Source of the DNA: Brachionus manjavacas
Lineage: Eukaryota; Rotifera; Eurotatoria; Ploima; Brachionidae
DNA length: 64,000 bases
Reading direction: 5' to 3'
Assembly (NCBI GenBank): GCA_019054805.1
Contig: JAHQIY010000015.1
Location: forward strand, 628,001-692,000
The translations under genes were made by a program, and so were the position numbers. The notes below the pieces were generated by a model, which saw only the letters and a program-made list of their open reading frames with translations, ran no database searches and was not told the origin of the DNA. Below, in pieces: positions 30,801 to 42,659 of the stretch (the first letter of the stretch is position 1; every line of letters begins with the position of its first letter).

Positions 30801-31734
30801 TTTTAAAACGTAGAGAGTTTTAACAAAAATAATAATATTATACATAATAAAGAATGCATAAAACAGATGGTCTTAATCGCTCGTTTATGAAGCAAATAAT
30901 TTATTTTTATATAATTCAATGAAATATAAATATTGTGAATTGTTATGATTTCATTTAAAATAGATCAATATTTATAAAATACTAGAAACCCCGGCTAAAT
31001 TTAGAAGAAACTTTTGGTGAATATATTATGGCATAAAGACATCGTATAAAAAAAGGATAACTAAGTTATATATTGGACATAACAAATCTGATGGAAAGAG
31101 CTTAGTAATTTTTATTTTTAATTTTTAAAAAAAATTTTTTAAGAAGATTTTTTGGAAAGTATGATGCTTTAAAACCTTTTAGAATTATGTTAAACTTGCA
31201 CACAATAGATCGAATTTAACTATCAATATAGTTTGAATTAATCCAAAAATAGGCAATTTTTATTTTTACTTTTTTAATTTTTTTTTTATTTTATTCTTTT
31301 TAACTAAAAAATACCATGATTTTCTTCAAACAAAAGAAAAGAATTGTTTAATTTTTAACTAATTACCTCACCAAAAAAACAAAAGCCTAAACCTAACCCG
31401 AACCCTGAAGAATTGTGAAAATTTAGTCCAAAAATTATGATTTATTCTACATGTTTAAAAATATCTAAAATTTTTTTTAGATACGCGAAGCATCTAAAAA
31501 TCTTTCCTTCTGAAAAAATATCTTAGTTTAATTTAAAAGTTATTTATTTCTTCATTTTTAATTGAGTTTTTTAAATTTTGTACTGTTTTTTGTTCTAAAA
31601 TTCACAATGAATTTGAACAATCAGATGACTTCGGAGTTAAGAATCAGTTAAAAAAATTTTAGGGAACAAAACTAATTTGATTTTATTAAAAATAATTTTG
31701 AGAAATCCTTTTTCAACAAGACTTTCTGAAAAAA
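27841..31734. other. Gene desert, AT-rich
   Basis: Nearly 4 kb with no frame longer than background on either strand, no recognised motif and no tandem array. I see no tRNA-like structure. Probably old, unrecognisable transposon sequence. Confidence 0.5.
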
Positions 31735-32500
31735 ATTAAGTTTCAATCAAAAAAAGGATATGGATTAAAACCCAGTTTAATCTATAATAATAAGGAACTC
31801 AGAACAAATGAAGAGAAAGCTATTTTTTTTAGCAAATTTTAAACTAAAAATTTTAGTCCTTATATTCACCTAACTAATACCGAAAAAGATAGAGAAATAA
31901 TTTGCTTTATTCTTAAATTTTTCATGAAAGAAAATCAATGCAAATATTACGATACTGTTATCATTATAGAAATAACCTTGGCGTTTATGAAGTTGAAAGA
32001 GAAGGTCTCTTCAGGACCTGACCAAATTCATAGCTTTTTTGTTATAAAATTTTATTAAAAATACCTTAAAAATATTTTTAAGACAAGACCCAGCTAACTA
32101 CCGACCAATTAGTATAACAAACTGTTTAAGAAAGCTGTTGGAACGTAATTATATACATTGGATTAATTCTTTTTTAGACTGAGGATCATTTAAAGTAAAT
32201 CTAAATGGTCATATAAGTGCAGGTGTCCGTCAAGGCTCAGTAATTAGTCCTTTACTATTTAGTATTTTTATCAATAATATAGTTAAAAGAGATAAAAAAA
32301 ATAGTGAATACTCTCTTCTTTTTGCTGGCGACTTGATTACATTTTACATTCTTAAGGAAAAGTAAAATAATAATTATGAGAATAAGATGAACAAATACTA
32401 CGAAAAATAATATAAGAAACTTATTCAAGTCTTTAATCGAATCTAAAATTGATCTATAATCCATGTCTAAATTAATTTTAAGAAACAAATATTAAAAAAA
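31735..32500 (+). pseudogene. LINE RT fossil, + strand
   Basis: Decayed copy of the palindrome LINE family with deletions. Recognisable pieces: NEEKA, SGPDQIHS, NYRPISITNCL.KLLER-like, then INSFLD.GSFKVN, GVRQGSVISPLLFSIFINN (motif B) and EYSLLFAGDLITF (motif C with Asp to Gly). Many stops and frameshifts. Confidence 0.8.
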
Positions 32501-32529
32501 TACAAGTCTTTCAAATTCTTTCAATTTCA

Positions 32530-32990
32530 CTCTTTCAGAATAAATTTAAAAAAAAATTAAAATAAGAAAAAAAAGCCAAAATAAAATTTAAATAAAGTTA
32601 AAAAGAGATATATTGAAATAAAGTTTTACATGTGACACAAGTTTACATAGTTGAAGCTTCAGGAAAAAAAGACAAAATAGTAAGGTAGCAATTGCAATTA
32701 CACTAGGAGTTGGGTATTCAATATATCTTGATTCGAAATCCGCGCTGTATTCCTCCATCAGTCTGACAACAAATAGAATAGAATGACTCAGTCCTACTCT
32801 GACATATCTCTCACTCAACTCAAAAAGTCGATTCGGGACTATAAGTAATTTTATTTTATTAAAAGCCTTATGATGCATGCTGTTGGATGGAGTATCATTT
32901 TAACATAAGGACAGATCTTACAGCTGTATTCCTTACAGTTTTCTAATTTTTTTTTCTGAAAATACATTAAAGCAAGGAAAGGAATATTCC
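32530..32990 (-). pseudogene. LINE RT C-terminal fossil, minus strand
   Basis: Minus strand reads HHKAFNKIKLLIVPNRLFEL and SERYVRVGLSHSI, the C-terminal part of the same LINE family, followed by a decayed 3' UTR. It lies against the + strand fossil before it, so the two are convergent. Confidence 0.8.
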
Positions 32991-33054
32991 AACATGTCTA
33001 ACTTCTAGCTTTTAAATTACTTAGACTTATTTATCTTGTTTATCTTTTTAACAT

Positions 33055-33115
33055 TTTTTTAACATTTTTATTCTGAGGAGCATTAGCTAGGTACAGATAA
33101 ACAAATGAATAATTT
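33055..33115 (+). mobile_element. LINE 3' end relic
   Basis: TTCTGAGGAGCATTAGCTAG followed by GTACAGATAAACAAATGAATA, a mutated terminal hairpin and tail of the LINE family. Confidence 0.6.
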
Positions 33116-33255
33116 CTAAATTCATAATTGTTGATCATCCGTTTTTAGTTAATATTCTTTGTAATTTAGCAATTTTTTTTGGTTTTTTTACAATTACAGT
33201 GGTGCTCTGGGTTTAGTTATTTACCGTTTTATTAATAAAATAAAATTTCAATATT

Positions 33256-34186
33256 TTAGATAAATTGTTTTAAAAGCAAAAATGTCCTAAAAATTGAAGA
33301 ATTTTTGACGTTTTTTTAAAAAAGACTATAATTTTATTAAATTTTTCAAACGAGAAATTTTCTGAAATAAAATTTAATTTATTTTAGAATAAATAATGGT
33401 TTAAAAAATGGTAAAAAAAGTAAAATAACTAGTAAAAAATAAAAGTAAAAAAAATTCTAATTAAAAAAGATCATAGAAAAAAAATAAATGCTTTTCAAAA
33501 TATTGATATTTTAATCAAATAATTATTTGATTGCTGTACATCTCTCTTTCTCTCTCATTCTCTCTCTCTTGTTTCAAAATATAAATAAAACTAATATTTC
33601 ATATGGTATTTTTAGTTTTTCTCCAGTTATTTCAATAAAATTCACTCGTTTTATTCTCTCGATTGTTGTGAGAGTCTCAACATGATCATTAATAAAAAAT
33701 TAATCTTTATCTTTTTTTGTTTAATTTAGTAATCATTAGAGTTAAAAAGCTCAATTTGGTCAATTTAACTTTATGAAATAGAATTATATTTTTGTAATTT
33801 TTGTAAAGTTTGTATGTACAGAACTTAACAAAATTAAGAAAAAAACTGCCAAATCTGATGCTCCCATTAATAATACTCTGTTGCAAGATTATAGACTAGC
33901 TTCTTGAGAAACGAAATGACTAAGTTCGGTCTAGATAATAGATAAATTTTCGTAAATTACTAAAAAATAAAAATGAAAGTGAAAATAGAAATTCTTAGAA
34001 AAAAAAGTTTTAAATTTTTTTTCTAAGAATTTCTATTATTTATTCTAAAAAAAATAAAATTTTATTAAGGAAATTTCTCGTTTGAAAAATTTGTAAATTT
34101 TAATAAAATTATAGTCTTTTTCAAAAAATATCAAAATTCTTCAATATTTAGGACATTTTTGCTTTTAAAACAATTTATCTAACATA
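33256..34186. repeat. Long inverted repeat, 140-bp arms
   Basis: Arms at about 33256-33398 and 34040-34186 are reverse complements with few mismatches; both contain AGCAAAAATGTCCTAAA or its complement. The 640-bp interior has a CT-rich tract at 33541-33569 and a separate 19-bp hairpin at about 33988-34033, but no coding frame. Shape fits a non-autonomous foldback DNA transposon; no clear target duplication was identified. Confidence 0.65.
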
Positions 34187-34194
34187 AGACTTTA

Positions 34195-34953
34195 TTTGAA
34201 AAAAGTCAACTCTTTAGCATGAGTTTGGAACTAGGCCGGGGAACTAAGTCCCAAAATCTTGGAAAATAGCAAGTATAGCCATGATTCATAAGAAATGTTC
34301 TCATACTCAAGACCCTAATAAGATCGTTTCTGCATTTAAGATCTTTAAGAGTAAATGTAAATGGTCATCTAAGTGATCAATACCCTATTAGAGCAGTAGT
34401 TCCACAACGGTCAGTAATCAGTCCAGTTCTTTTAAAGTCAAAATGCCCCATTCAATTAAAATTTGATGTAGCATCAATGAAAAATAAAATTTATTAGAAT
34501 TTTCTTCGATGAGAAATGAGCAGATTTATAATGTTCCATCGATTAAATAAATAAATTTCATCGGTTTTTCACATATTTCAAAAATTTTTTTAAATCGAAT
34601 TAAAATTAATTTAAAAATCATTGATCAATTGTTAATTTTATATTTTAATTTAATTTATAAAATATTTATGAAAAAAATACAAAAAATATTTAAGTCTGTT
34701 TAAAAAAATTCAAAATGAACATGATTAAAAAAAATTCAATCTCATTAAAAAACAAAAAATTAAATTAATTATACTTTTTAAATTAAGTAGACAATTTTTA
34801 TTTAAATTTAGGAAAAAAATTCCTTCATCTTTTTGCAGAAATTTGGCTACTTTTTTATTTACAAAATGAAAGGAAATTTTGAAAACATGATAAATAAGTA
34901 CCTAAAAGAAATCTAAAGATGGCTTTTCAAATGGAAAATTAAAATTTCTTTTG
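34195..34953 (+). pseudogene. LINE RT fossil, + strand, strongly decayed
   Basis: Fragments in order: VPKSWKIASIAMIHKK, then LRVNVNGHLSDQY, VVPQRSVISPVL (motif B), and later remnants of LLFA(DD).. and NKYLKE...WLFKWK around 34830-34945. It belongs to the palindrome LINE family. Confidence 0.7.
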
Positions 34954-35380
34954 AAAATTTTTCTTTTTAAAATAAAAATTTGAATTTCAAGACAAATTTT
35001 CTATGAGAAAAATTTCTATTTTAAGTTTCGAAATCATTTTTGTCTTTTTTACTATAAAAAAAATTCTTTAAAGTTTTTGTTTTTTAATTTTTGTTTTTTT
35101 CTCAAAGATCATTTAACATGACTTTTCATAAAAAATAAAAAATTTCCTAGATTATTTATTTTCTAGTGATGTTAACTGATCTTTGCGAAAAAAACAAAAG
35201 TTAATATCAATCTTAACCTTAAAATTAATGGTAGAAATTTAAATAATGGGATTGTGTTATTTAGCAGAATTTTTTTTTATAGAAAAAAGACAAAAATGAT
35301 TTCGAAATCTAAAATAGAAATTTTTCTCATAAAATATTTGTCTTAAAATTCAAATTTATATTTTAAAAAGAAAAATTTCA
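34954..35380. repeat. 430-bp foldback sequence
   Basis: Arms at about 34954-35066 and 35266-35380 are reverse complements, and shorter complementarity continues inward (CTCAAAGATC against GATCTTTG). The whole could fold into one long hairpin. It interrupts the LINE RT fossil, whose next part resembles the NLNLKINGR segment near 35210, so it was probably inserted later. Confidence 0.6.
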
Positions 35381-35924
35381 ATGCTTAATCTATTCAATTT
35401 AGCTTAAATCTTGAAAATAATATTTATTCAATTTCAAGCTCAGATTCATGCAAATCCAGAAAAAACTAAGATTGTATATAAAAATTTAATAAACTGTCAT
35501 TAGCCAGCTCCAGATGATATTAATTGTAGAATAGTGATAAATATTATCGCTTGTCATCCATGCGTCAAAAAGATTAAAAAGCATATTATTGTAGAGTGTA
35601 GTTTGGAGCAAATAACAAGTGGCCTCATTTTCAAAACGAAAAGCGGAAAATAGATAGGGATTATACAAGTCGTATAATTTATCTTTTGATATATTTATTT
35701 ATTAGTTAAAAAATTAAAGTATTAATTTACTTGTTGACAATTTACACTTGAATTTTTTTCATGTCTTTTTTTCTATTTAATGAATTCTATACAATGATTT
35801 CAATAAAATGCATTTTCTATGAAGTTTAACTTTTTATATTAAAATACTATGAAAAAAAATTAAATAGAAATCAATGGGTCTCTAAATAATGAGGAAAAAG
35901 TCAAATTCTTAGGAATTACATTAG

Positions 35925-36250
35925 ACTCAAACAGTCTAAAATCGGCTTTTTGAGTTGAGCGAGAGATATGTCAAGGCAGACTGAGTCATTCTGTTCCACT
36001 GGTCGTCAGAGTGGTGGAGGAAAATAGAGAAGGTTTTGAATCAAGACAAATTGAATTTCCAATTGCTACCTAAAAATTTTCTCTTTTTTTTCCTGAAGCT
36101 TCAACTATGTAAACATGTTTCACCCTTTTTCAATATTGTCTTTTTAAGTTGCTTTAAATTTTATTTTTGGCTTATTTATCTTTATTTTGATTTTTTACAT
36201 TTTTAAAATTTGTTTTGATGGAGCTCATAAAACAAATAAATAAAAAAATA
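35925..36250 (+). pseudogene. LINE 3' part, + strand
   Basis: Decayed end of the palindrome LINE family: RLFELSERYV-, SHSVPLVV- and GFESRQIEFP-like pieces, then 3' UTR and a shortened hairpin GATGGAGCTCATAAAACAAA with an AAATA-type tail. Confidence 0.75.
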
Positions 36251-36374
36251 ATAATTTTTAAAATATCTAATTTAAAAAAAAAGAAAAAAATTGTAAGGCA
36301 TTAATTATTACTTTTATTTAAACATGTCTAATATCTCTATTTTTTTCAACATATCGTTTTTAATTTTCTTTTTA

Positions 36375-36740
36375 GTTAATCACCTTAATGCTCGGTACAG
36401 ATCAGACTTGCTTTTAAGTCACAAGTCAAAGACTTAATTTTTTTTTTAATGAAATTAATTTCTAAATAAGCCCTAATCTCAAAATTATATCGGTCAGAGT
36501 TTTCTTCATTTATTCATAAGGTTCAGCCTTCAGACAAATAATATATTTCGTTGAATAACGCACATTTATAAACAGGTGATACATTTCTTAATAGAATTTG
36601 ATTTTTTAACATTTTATGATTTTTTGGATTGTTATTAAAAAAAAAAATTTAGTTCAATTCATAACTTTGACTTAAAACTGAGACTTTTAAACAAGTCTGG
36701 TACAGATTTACAAATAAATAAATAAATAAAAATTAAACGG
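36375..36740 (+). mobile_element. Two LINE tail relics
   Basis: A decayed hairpin and tail start at about 36383 (AATGCTCGGTACAGATCAGA), and a second tail at about 36693 (CTGGTACAGATTTACAAATA with AAAT repeats). No coding part is attached to either. Confidence 0.5.
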
Positions 36741-36789
36741 GGTAGGTGGCAAAGCCCTGGTTTAGGGATTAAAACTAGTCAAAATTTTA

Positions 36790-37430
36790 ATCAATAATTT
36801 AATCTTTGGTAAATTAAGTAGAGAGGAAAGGCTGTGGGTAAGATTGTACATATTCATAGCAAGACCTCATCTAGATTACGCAGTGCAGGTTTGGAATCCA
36901 ATTATGAAAAGGGATGTGAACGCGTTAGAAAAGGTGCAAGAAAGGGCAACAAAAATACCCATGTCTCTGAGAAACATGTCGTATGAAATGAGGTTGACGA
37001 AATTAGGACTGACAAAGCTGAGTGAGAGAAGAGTAAGAGGGGACTTGATTGAAATGTACAAACTAGTGAATGGCGTAGAAAAGGTAGGCCTGGTCAAGAA
37101 TCTAGTGAATAGATCAGAAAACAAGAGTCCAATTGGGGCGTTTAGAGGAAATAGCATCAGAGTTCAGAGAGAAGTTTTCCAGCTCAAATTAGAAAAGATT
37201 TTAAAGCTGCAGTAAGCGCCAGATATGTATTTTTCTCAAACAGAGTAGTTCCGCATTGGAATAAGTTGCCAGAAAATGTGGTGAAATCTAAGTCTACCAC
37301 TAATTTTAAAATGGCTTTGGATAAATTCAATGGAATCGGCTGCTACAGCTCTACAAGACCAATCGGCGGTGATGAGCTCAGACACTCTAGATGCTAAGTG
37401 TCGCAGCAAGAACTACTACTTCAATTATTT
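36790..37430 (+). pseudogene. CR1-type LINE, RT C-terminal fragment
   Basis: Reads IARPHLDYAVQVWNP, ALEKVQERATKI, LGLTKLSERRVRGDLIEMYK, and in the next frame FFSNRVVPHWNKLPENVV and TTNFKMALDKF. This is the classic C-terminal region of CR1-like LINEs. One frameshift near 37210. It is a different family from the palindrome LINE and is less decayed than its neighbours, so the insertion is fairly recent. Confidence 0.85.
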
Positions 37431-37849
37431 CAATTATTTAAACTTGACAAAAAACAAGGTATTTGTTGACTAAAAAGAAGAGAAGAAAAAAAAAGTGTCA
37501 CCATGCGAGAAAAAAATTCTCGAAAATCTAGAGAAAAATTTTCACCAAATCAAAGTATAACACACAATTTTCAAATTTTGAACTAAACACTGAGCGATCC
37601 AATCGCAAGCTAACAACTAAGGTACACATTAGCCAAAATTAGCGCTCAACAAAGCCATCTAGCCAAAGTCACTCAATGAAAACAAACCACGCATTTGTGT
37701 CTCTAAGCCACACTTGGCTCATTTAGCTTCTAATCATAGCCAAAAATTCACTATAAATTAGCAAGCATTTACTCAACTATCGATTGCCATCGATTTTTAG
37801 CATAATTCATTATTCATAGCGTTCTCTGCTATTCCAAACGCTCATCTCT

Positions 37850-37950
37850 CTTTTCTTCAAATCTTCTTCAAATCTTCTTCAAATCTTCTTCATATCTTCT
37901 TCTTATTCTATAGATTAAAAATATTCCCAAACACACACACACACACTTAA
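37850..37950. repeat. Short tandem repeats upstream of GRP94
   Basis: About four copies of a 12-bp CTTCTTCAAAT-type unit at 37855-37905, then a CA run at 37932-37947. They lie in the presumed promoter or leader of the GRP94 gene. A TTCTCGAA heat-shock-element-like dyad occurs at 37517-37524. Confidence 0.6.
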
Positions 37951-38009
37951 ATAAAATCAGACAAAAACACGGCCACTTGAAGAAACAGACCGTTTCTTGA
38001 TCACACACA

Positions 38010-40606
38010 ATGAAATTACTGAACACGTTGTTAATAGTCGCCTTTCTCTGCTTGACCATGTACTCAAGTAAATAGAGAAGAAAAAATATTTAAAATTTTT
38101 TTGGACGTTGTGTCTAATTTTGTCTGCTAGGCTGGAACGGAAGGGTGGAGGCGGAGGACGACATCGAAGCGCCGGACGAGAGCAGTGAGCCGCGAGTGGA
38201 CGAGGATTTGGGCAAGAGCCGAGAGGGCTCGCGCACCGACGACGAAGTGGTGCAGCGCGAGGAAGAGCAGATCAAGCTGGACGGCCTGAGTGTGGCCGAG
38301 CTGAAGGAGATGCGCGCCAAGGCCCAGAAGCAAGAGTTTGTGGCCGAGGTCAACCGCATGATGAAGCTGATCATCAACTCGCTGTACAAGAACAAGGAGA
38401 TATTTTTGCGCGAGCTCATATCGAACGCGTCGGACGCGCTCGACAAAATCCGCTTCATGGCCTTGACCGACAAAGAAGCGCTCGCCGACAACGACGATCT
38501 CAGCATACGCATCAAGTCCGACAAAGACAACCGCATGCTGCACATAACCGACACGGGCATCGGCATGACCAGCCACGACATGGTCAAGTACCTGGGCACC
38601 ATAGCCAAGTCGCAGACGAGCGAGTTTCTGAGCAAGCTGCAGGAGGCGCAGGCGAGCGACAACAAGCAGTCGATGAGCGACCTGATCGGCCAGTTCGGCG
38701 TCGGCTTCTACTCGGCCTTTTTGGTCGCAGACAAGGTCATTGTGACGTCGAAGAACAACGAAGACGAGCAGCACATCTGGGAGTCGGACTCGTCCTCGTT
38801 CACTGTGGCCAAGGACCCGCGCGGCAACACCCTGGGCCGCGGCACCACCGTCTCTCTCCACTTGAAGGAGGAGGCGCGCGAGTACCTCGAGGAGCACAAG
38901 CTGCGCGACATCATCGCCAAGTACTCGCAGTTCATCAACTTCAACATCTATTTGTGGACGAGCAAGAGCGTGAGCGAAGAGGTGCCCGTGGTCGAGGCAG
39001 ATGAGGCAGAGGCGGCCAAGAGTGACGAGGAGGCCGACGTGCAAGAAGACAAGCAGGCCGAAGCGGCCACCAAAAAAGTGACCAAGACTGTGTGGGACTG
39101 GGAGCTGATGAACTCGGCGAAGCCCATTTGGCAGCGCAAGCCCGCCGACGTCGGCCACGACGAGTACGTCGACTTCTACAAGTCGTTCACCAAGGACTCG
39201 CAAGAGCCGCTGGCGCACACGCACTTCGTGGCCGAGGGCGAGGTCACGTTCAAGTCCATTCTGTACATTGGCAAGAGCGCGCCCAGCGACCTCTTCCAGA
39301 ACTACAACAAAAGGGCCGACTCGATCAAGCTGTACGTGAGGCGCGTGTTCATCAGCGACACTGTCGACGACTTGCTGCCCAAGTACTTGAGCTTTGTGCG
39401 CGGCGTCGTCGACTCGGACGACTTGCCGCTGAACGTGTCGCGCGAGACCCTGCAGCAAAACAAGCTGCTCAAAGTGATCAAGAAAAAGCTGGTGCGCAAA
39501 ATACTCGACATGGTCAAAAAGATGAGCCAGGCGGACTTCGAGCTGTTTCACAAAGAGTACTCGACCAACGTGAAGCTGGGCGTCATCGAGGACTCGACCA
39601 ACCGGGTCCGGCTGGCCAAGCTGCTGCGCTTCGCCTCGTCGGCCGTGTCCAGCGCCAAAACAGCCAGTCTCGAAGAGTACGTGCAGCGCATGAAGGACAA
39701 ACAGGAGTTCATCTACTTTATAGCGGGCAGCGATCGGGCCGAGCTCGAACGCTCGCCGTTTGTCGAGCGATTGCTCGCCAAGGGGTACGAGGTGCTCTAT
39801 TTGACCGACCCCATCGACGAGTACTGCATGCAGTCGCTGCCCGAGTTCGACGGCAAGCGCTTTCAGAACGTGGCCAAAGAGGGCCTCAGCATCGACAAGT
39901 CAAAGCAGGCCGAGGACAGGCTCAAGGAGCTCGAGAAGACCTACGAGCCGCTGGTCAACTGGATGAAGGAGGTGGCGCTCAAGGACCGAGTCGAGGGCGT
40001 CAAGGTGTCCACTAGGCTGGTCAAGACGCCCATGGCTCTCGTCGCCAACCAGTTCGGCTACTCGGGCAACATGGAGAGGATTACGCGCGCCCAGGCCTAT
40101 CAGAAGTCCGGCGGCGATTCCGCCTCCCAGTACTATTTTGGCCAGAAGAAAATTTTGGAGGTGAACCCCGGCCATCCGCTGTGCAAAGAGCTGCTCAGGA
40201 GGGTCGAGAGCGACCAGAGCGACCCGCAGGCCAAGCAAATGGTCGAGCTCATGTTCGAGTCGGCCACGCTGCGCTCCGGCTACGAGCTCAGAGACACGGC
40301 CGGTTTTGCCGACCGCATCGAGCACATGCTCAGAAGTGCCCTTAATGTGCCCCTCGACGAACAGGTCGATGAGATGCCGGACTTTGACCAAGACCAAGAG
40401 CAAGACCAAGAACAAGAGCGCGAACAAGAGGCAGAGCATGCTGAGGAGGTTAATGCTGAAGAGGAAAATGCACAGCAAACTACAGAGGTAAGTGGATTTT
40501 AGATTTTTTTTCTTTTTTTTTATTTTTTTTTTTTCTAACCAAATGCATGGATTTGAATTTAATTTTGTTTTTTTTCTCAAATTAATTTCAGCATTCTGAG
40601 CTGTGA
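38010..40606 (+). CDS. HSP90B1: Endoplasmin (GRP94), ER-resident HSP90
   Basis: ATP-driven chaperone of the ER lumen. Three exons join in frame: 38010-38067, 38131-40487 and 40592-40606, giving 809 residues. Exon 1 is almost all signal peptide (hydrophobic [11 protein letters not shown] core, residues 7-17). Residues 90-340 are the N-terminal ATPase domain: [14 protein letters not shown] at about 114, [34 protein letters not shown]. An acidic linker follows, then the middle domain ([13 protein letters not shown] [16 protein letters not shown]) and the C-terminal dimer domain. The last exon has four codons plus stop and encodes HSEL, a KDEL-type ER retention signal. Exon 2 is much richer in G+C than neighbouring genes. 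AATAAA at about 40775. Human GRP94 is 803 residues, so length fits. Confidence 0.97.
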
Positions 40607-40619
40607 TTGTTGTGACCAA

Positions 40620-41585
40620 GTGGTTGAGTGATTGCGTGATGCATATCTGATAACAAATAATTCAATTTTAACAAAGTATCGATGTAGCCTAAATTAAAAA
40701 TCAACTCTTTTTTTTTATTCATTTTTTTTATTTTATTCTCGTCTGATGTAATTTTTTTTGTTTAATGGTTTGAAATAAAATTTTTAAAAACTAGATTTTG
40801 TTGCTTGTCTCTAACTTTTTGTTTTTGTATGCCCCGGATTTTTTGGTGCATGGTTGGAATGGAGTGTGAAATCGATACCAAGTATTTATTTAGTTATTTA
40901 TTGATGACTATTTATCCTATTAGGAGAAGTAAAAATTAAAAAATTACAAATAAAAAAAGGGTTATATTTAATCGATCTCTATGATTACTGAACCCACAGT
41001 GCTGCTGCGATACCTTGAATTCACCACATTTCACGTAGATTATGGTAATCTAAAATGCAAGAAATATATAATATATAATCATCTTAAAAAAGTATAGAAA
41101 AAAATATTAAAAATTTTATTATTTTAATATTTTAATGAAACATTTCTAGATTGTTATGATTGTAATTGAAATAAATGGTGACTGGTCAGATCATTAAATT
41201 CTGATTGTATATATTTTTTTTATACAGCTCAATATACATATGATTTTTGATTATTTCTCTATTTAATCAAATAATTTAATATGTGGTCTATTTTTTTGCG
41301 TTTGAATTACATAATGTATCCAGTGTTGAAATAACATTAATAAAATGCGATGTTTCAAATTATTTTTTCAGTCTCAAATAAAAAAATAATTTTAAGTTGA
41401 TATTGCAAGAATTTTCATATTAGAAATTTAACTCTTTGGTGAAATAAAATGAGTTTAATTTTTATTTTAAAATCTGAAAAAAATATTGAAAATTCTTTTT
41501 TAATATTTAAATAATTCATTTATTTATTTTTTCCCGAGCAAATGCTCATTTAGACTATATTTTTTAATTCATTTTGATTAAATTT
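40620..41585. other. GRP94 3' flank and intergenic stretch
   Basis: Contains the GRP94 3' UTR and AT-rich spacer. At 40948-41060 lies a partial, diverged copy of the palindromic dispersed repeat (GATACCTTGAATTCACCACA and ATTACTGAACCC), inverted relative to the copy near 43165-43325. No gene seen. Confidence 0.6.
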
Positions 41586-41589
41586 TATT

Positions 41590-41800
41590 TATTTATTTTA
41601 TTTATTTATTTATTTGTTTTCTGTACCGAGCAAGAGCTCCTTCAGAATAAGTTAATAATAAAAAAAAATAAAATTAAAATAAAATTAAAGTTAATAAAAT
41701 TAGATAAAAAAAAAAAAGAATCAAAATAGAGTAAATAAGCTAAAAAAATGAAAGTTGAAAAGACCTAAATTGGAAAAGATTGTTACATGTGGCACATGTT
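41590..41800 (-). mobile_element. LINE 3' end, solo, minus strand
   Basis: TTTA-repeat tail, hairpin (GTACCGAGCAAGAGCTCCTTC at about 41623) and about 150 bp of A-rich 3' UTR closely matching the young LINE subfamily (ATTGGAAAAGATTGTTACAT). Coding part lost by 5' truncation. Confidence 0.8.
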
Positions 41801-42041
41801 AAAATGTTAAAATGTTAAAATAGTTCAAAAAATAGTTTAAAGTTATATTCAATTATTTAATTTATATTCAATTTATTAGCAACAGGCTCCGCTGCCAGAT
41901 TACAGATATTAGTATTGATTAGTTAATTGAATGATTTATTTTATCTATTATATTGAAGATAAAATAAATCATTATAAAAAATTGATTTCAAAAAATTATT
42001 TTCATAAGTGTTGATTAAATGATTTAATGAATATTTCTATA

Positions 42042-42348
42042 CAGTATGTCACAAAAAGTTAGAATCAAACTTTTTTTTCTATTTGATTGTTTTTTTGTTC
42101 ATTATTTCGTTAACTCAGCTATTTCTCTTTCAGTTTTTGTCTGATTTTTCAAAAAACATGCAATTTACCATCTCTGTTGATCAGTTATTTTATTTTTACC
42201 CATTTTTTCCCTATTTTGTGAGATTTTTAGGAAGTCTTACTTTAAAAAAGCTATTATTTGAAAAAATTCATTGTTAAAGATTTTTTTAATTGCAAAAAAA
42301 CAACATTTTTATTTTTTCAACTTGATTCTAACTTTTTGTGACATACTG
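42042..42348. mobile_element. 307-bp MITE of Tc1/mariner type
   Basis: Starts CAGTATGTCACAAAAAGTTA and ends with its exact reverse complement; the perfect terminal inverted repeats are about 27-28 bp. TA dinucleotides flank both ends (42040-42041 and 42349-42350), as expected for Tc1/mariner target duplication. The interior is T-rich and a 64-codon open frame in it shows no transposase similarity. The terminal sequence resembles but is not the same as the Tc1 element in the palindrome. Confidence 0.9.
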
Positions 42349-42659
42349 TACAAACAACATTTCTTGTAAGAAAAACTTGAATAAATGAATTTCAGTGAAT
42401 TTAAACATTTTTTTTCTTAATTTTTTAATTAAAAATCTATTTCTAAGTTTTAAAAAAATTAATTTATATTATGTAATCTAAAAAAATAGATTAAGACAAT
42501 TATAAAAGTCAATTATTATCCGTAAAATTCTTGTTCTCAGGTTTTTTGAACAATTGGTTCACCCAATTTTTAGATTATGCGAACAAATTGAATAAAGCTC
42601 AAAATTCAACAGAATGTCTTATTCTCGAAACTGAAATAAAAATTAGTTAATAGTTTTTT

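Noticed and set aside
31380..31410. CCTAAACCTAACCC string as a possible interstitial telomere repeat
   Set aside because: Only about two imperfect units and no array, so chance is the better explanation.
38127..39551. 474-codon open frame on the minus strand of GRP94, and other long shadow frames there
   Set aside because: It lies antisense to a certain coding exon with high G+C, which creates long stop-free frames. The peptide is low complexity without known motifs.
42083..42277. 64-codon frame inside the MITE, rich in Phe and Leu
   Set aside because: The composition follows the T-rich strand and has no transposase motif. MITEs do not code.
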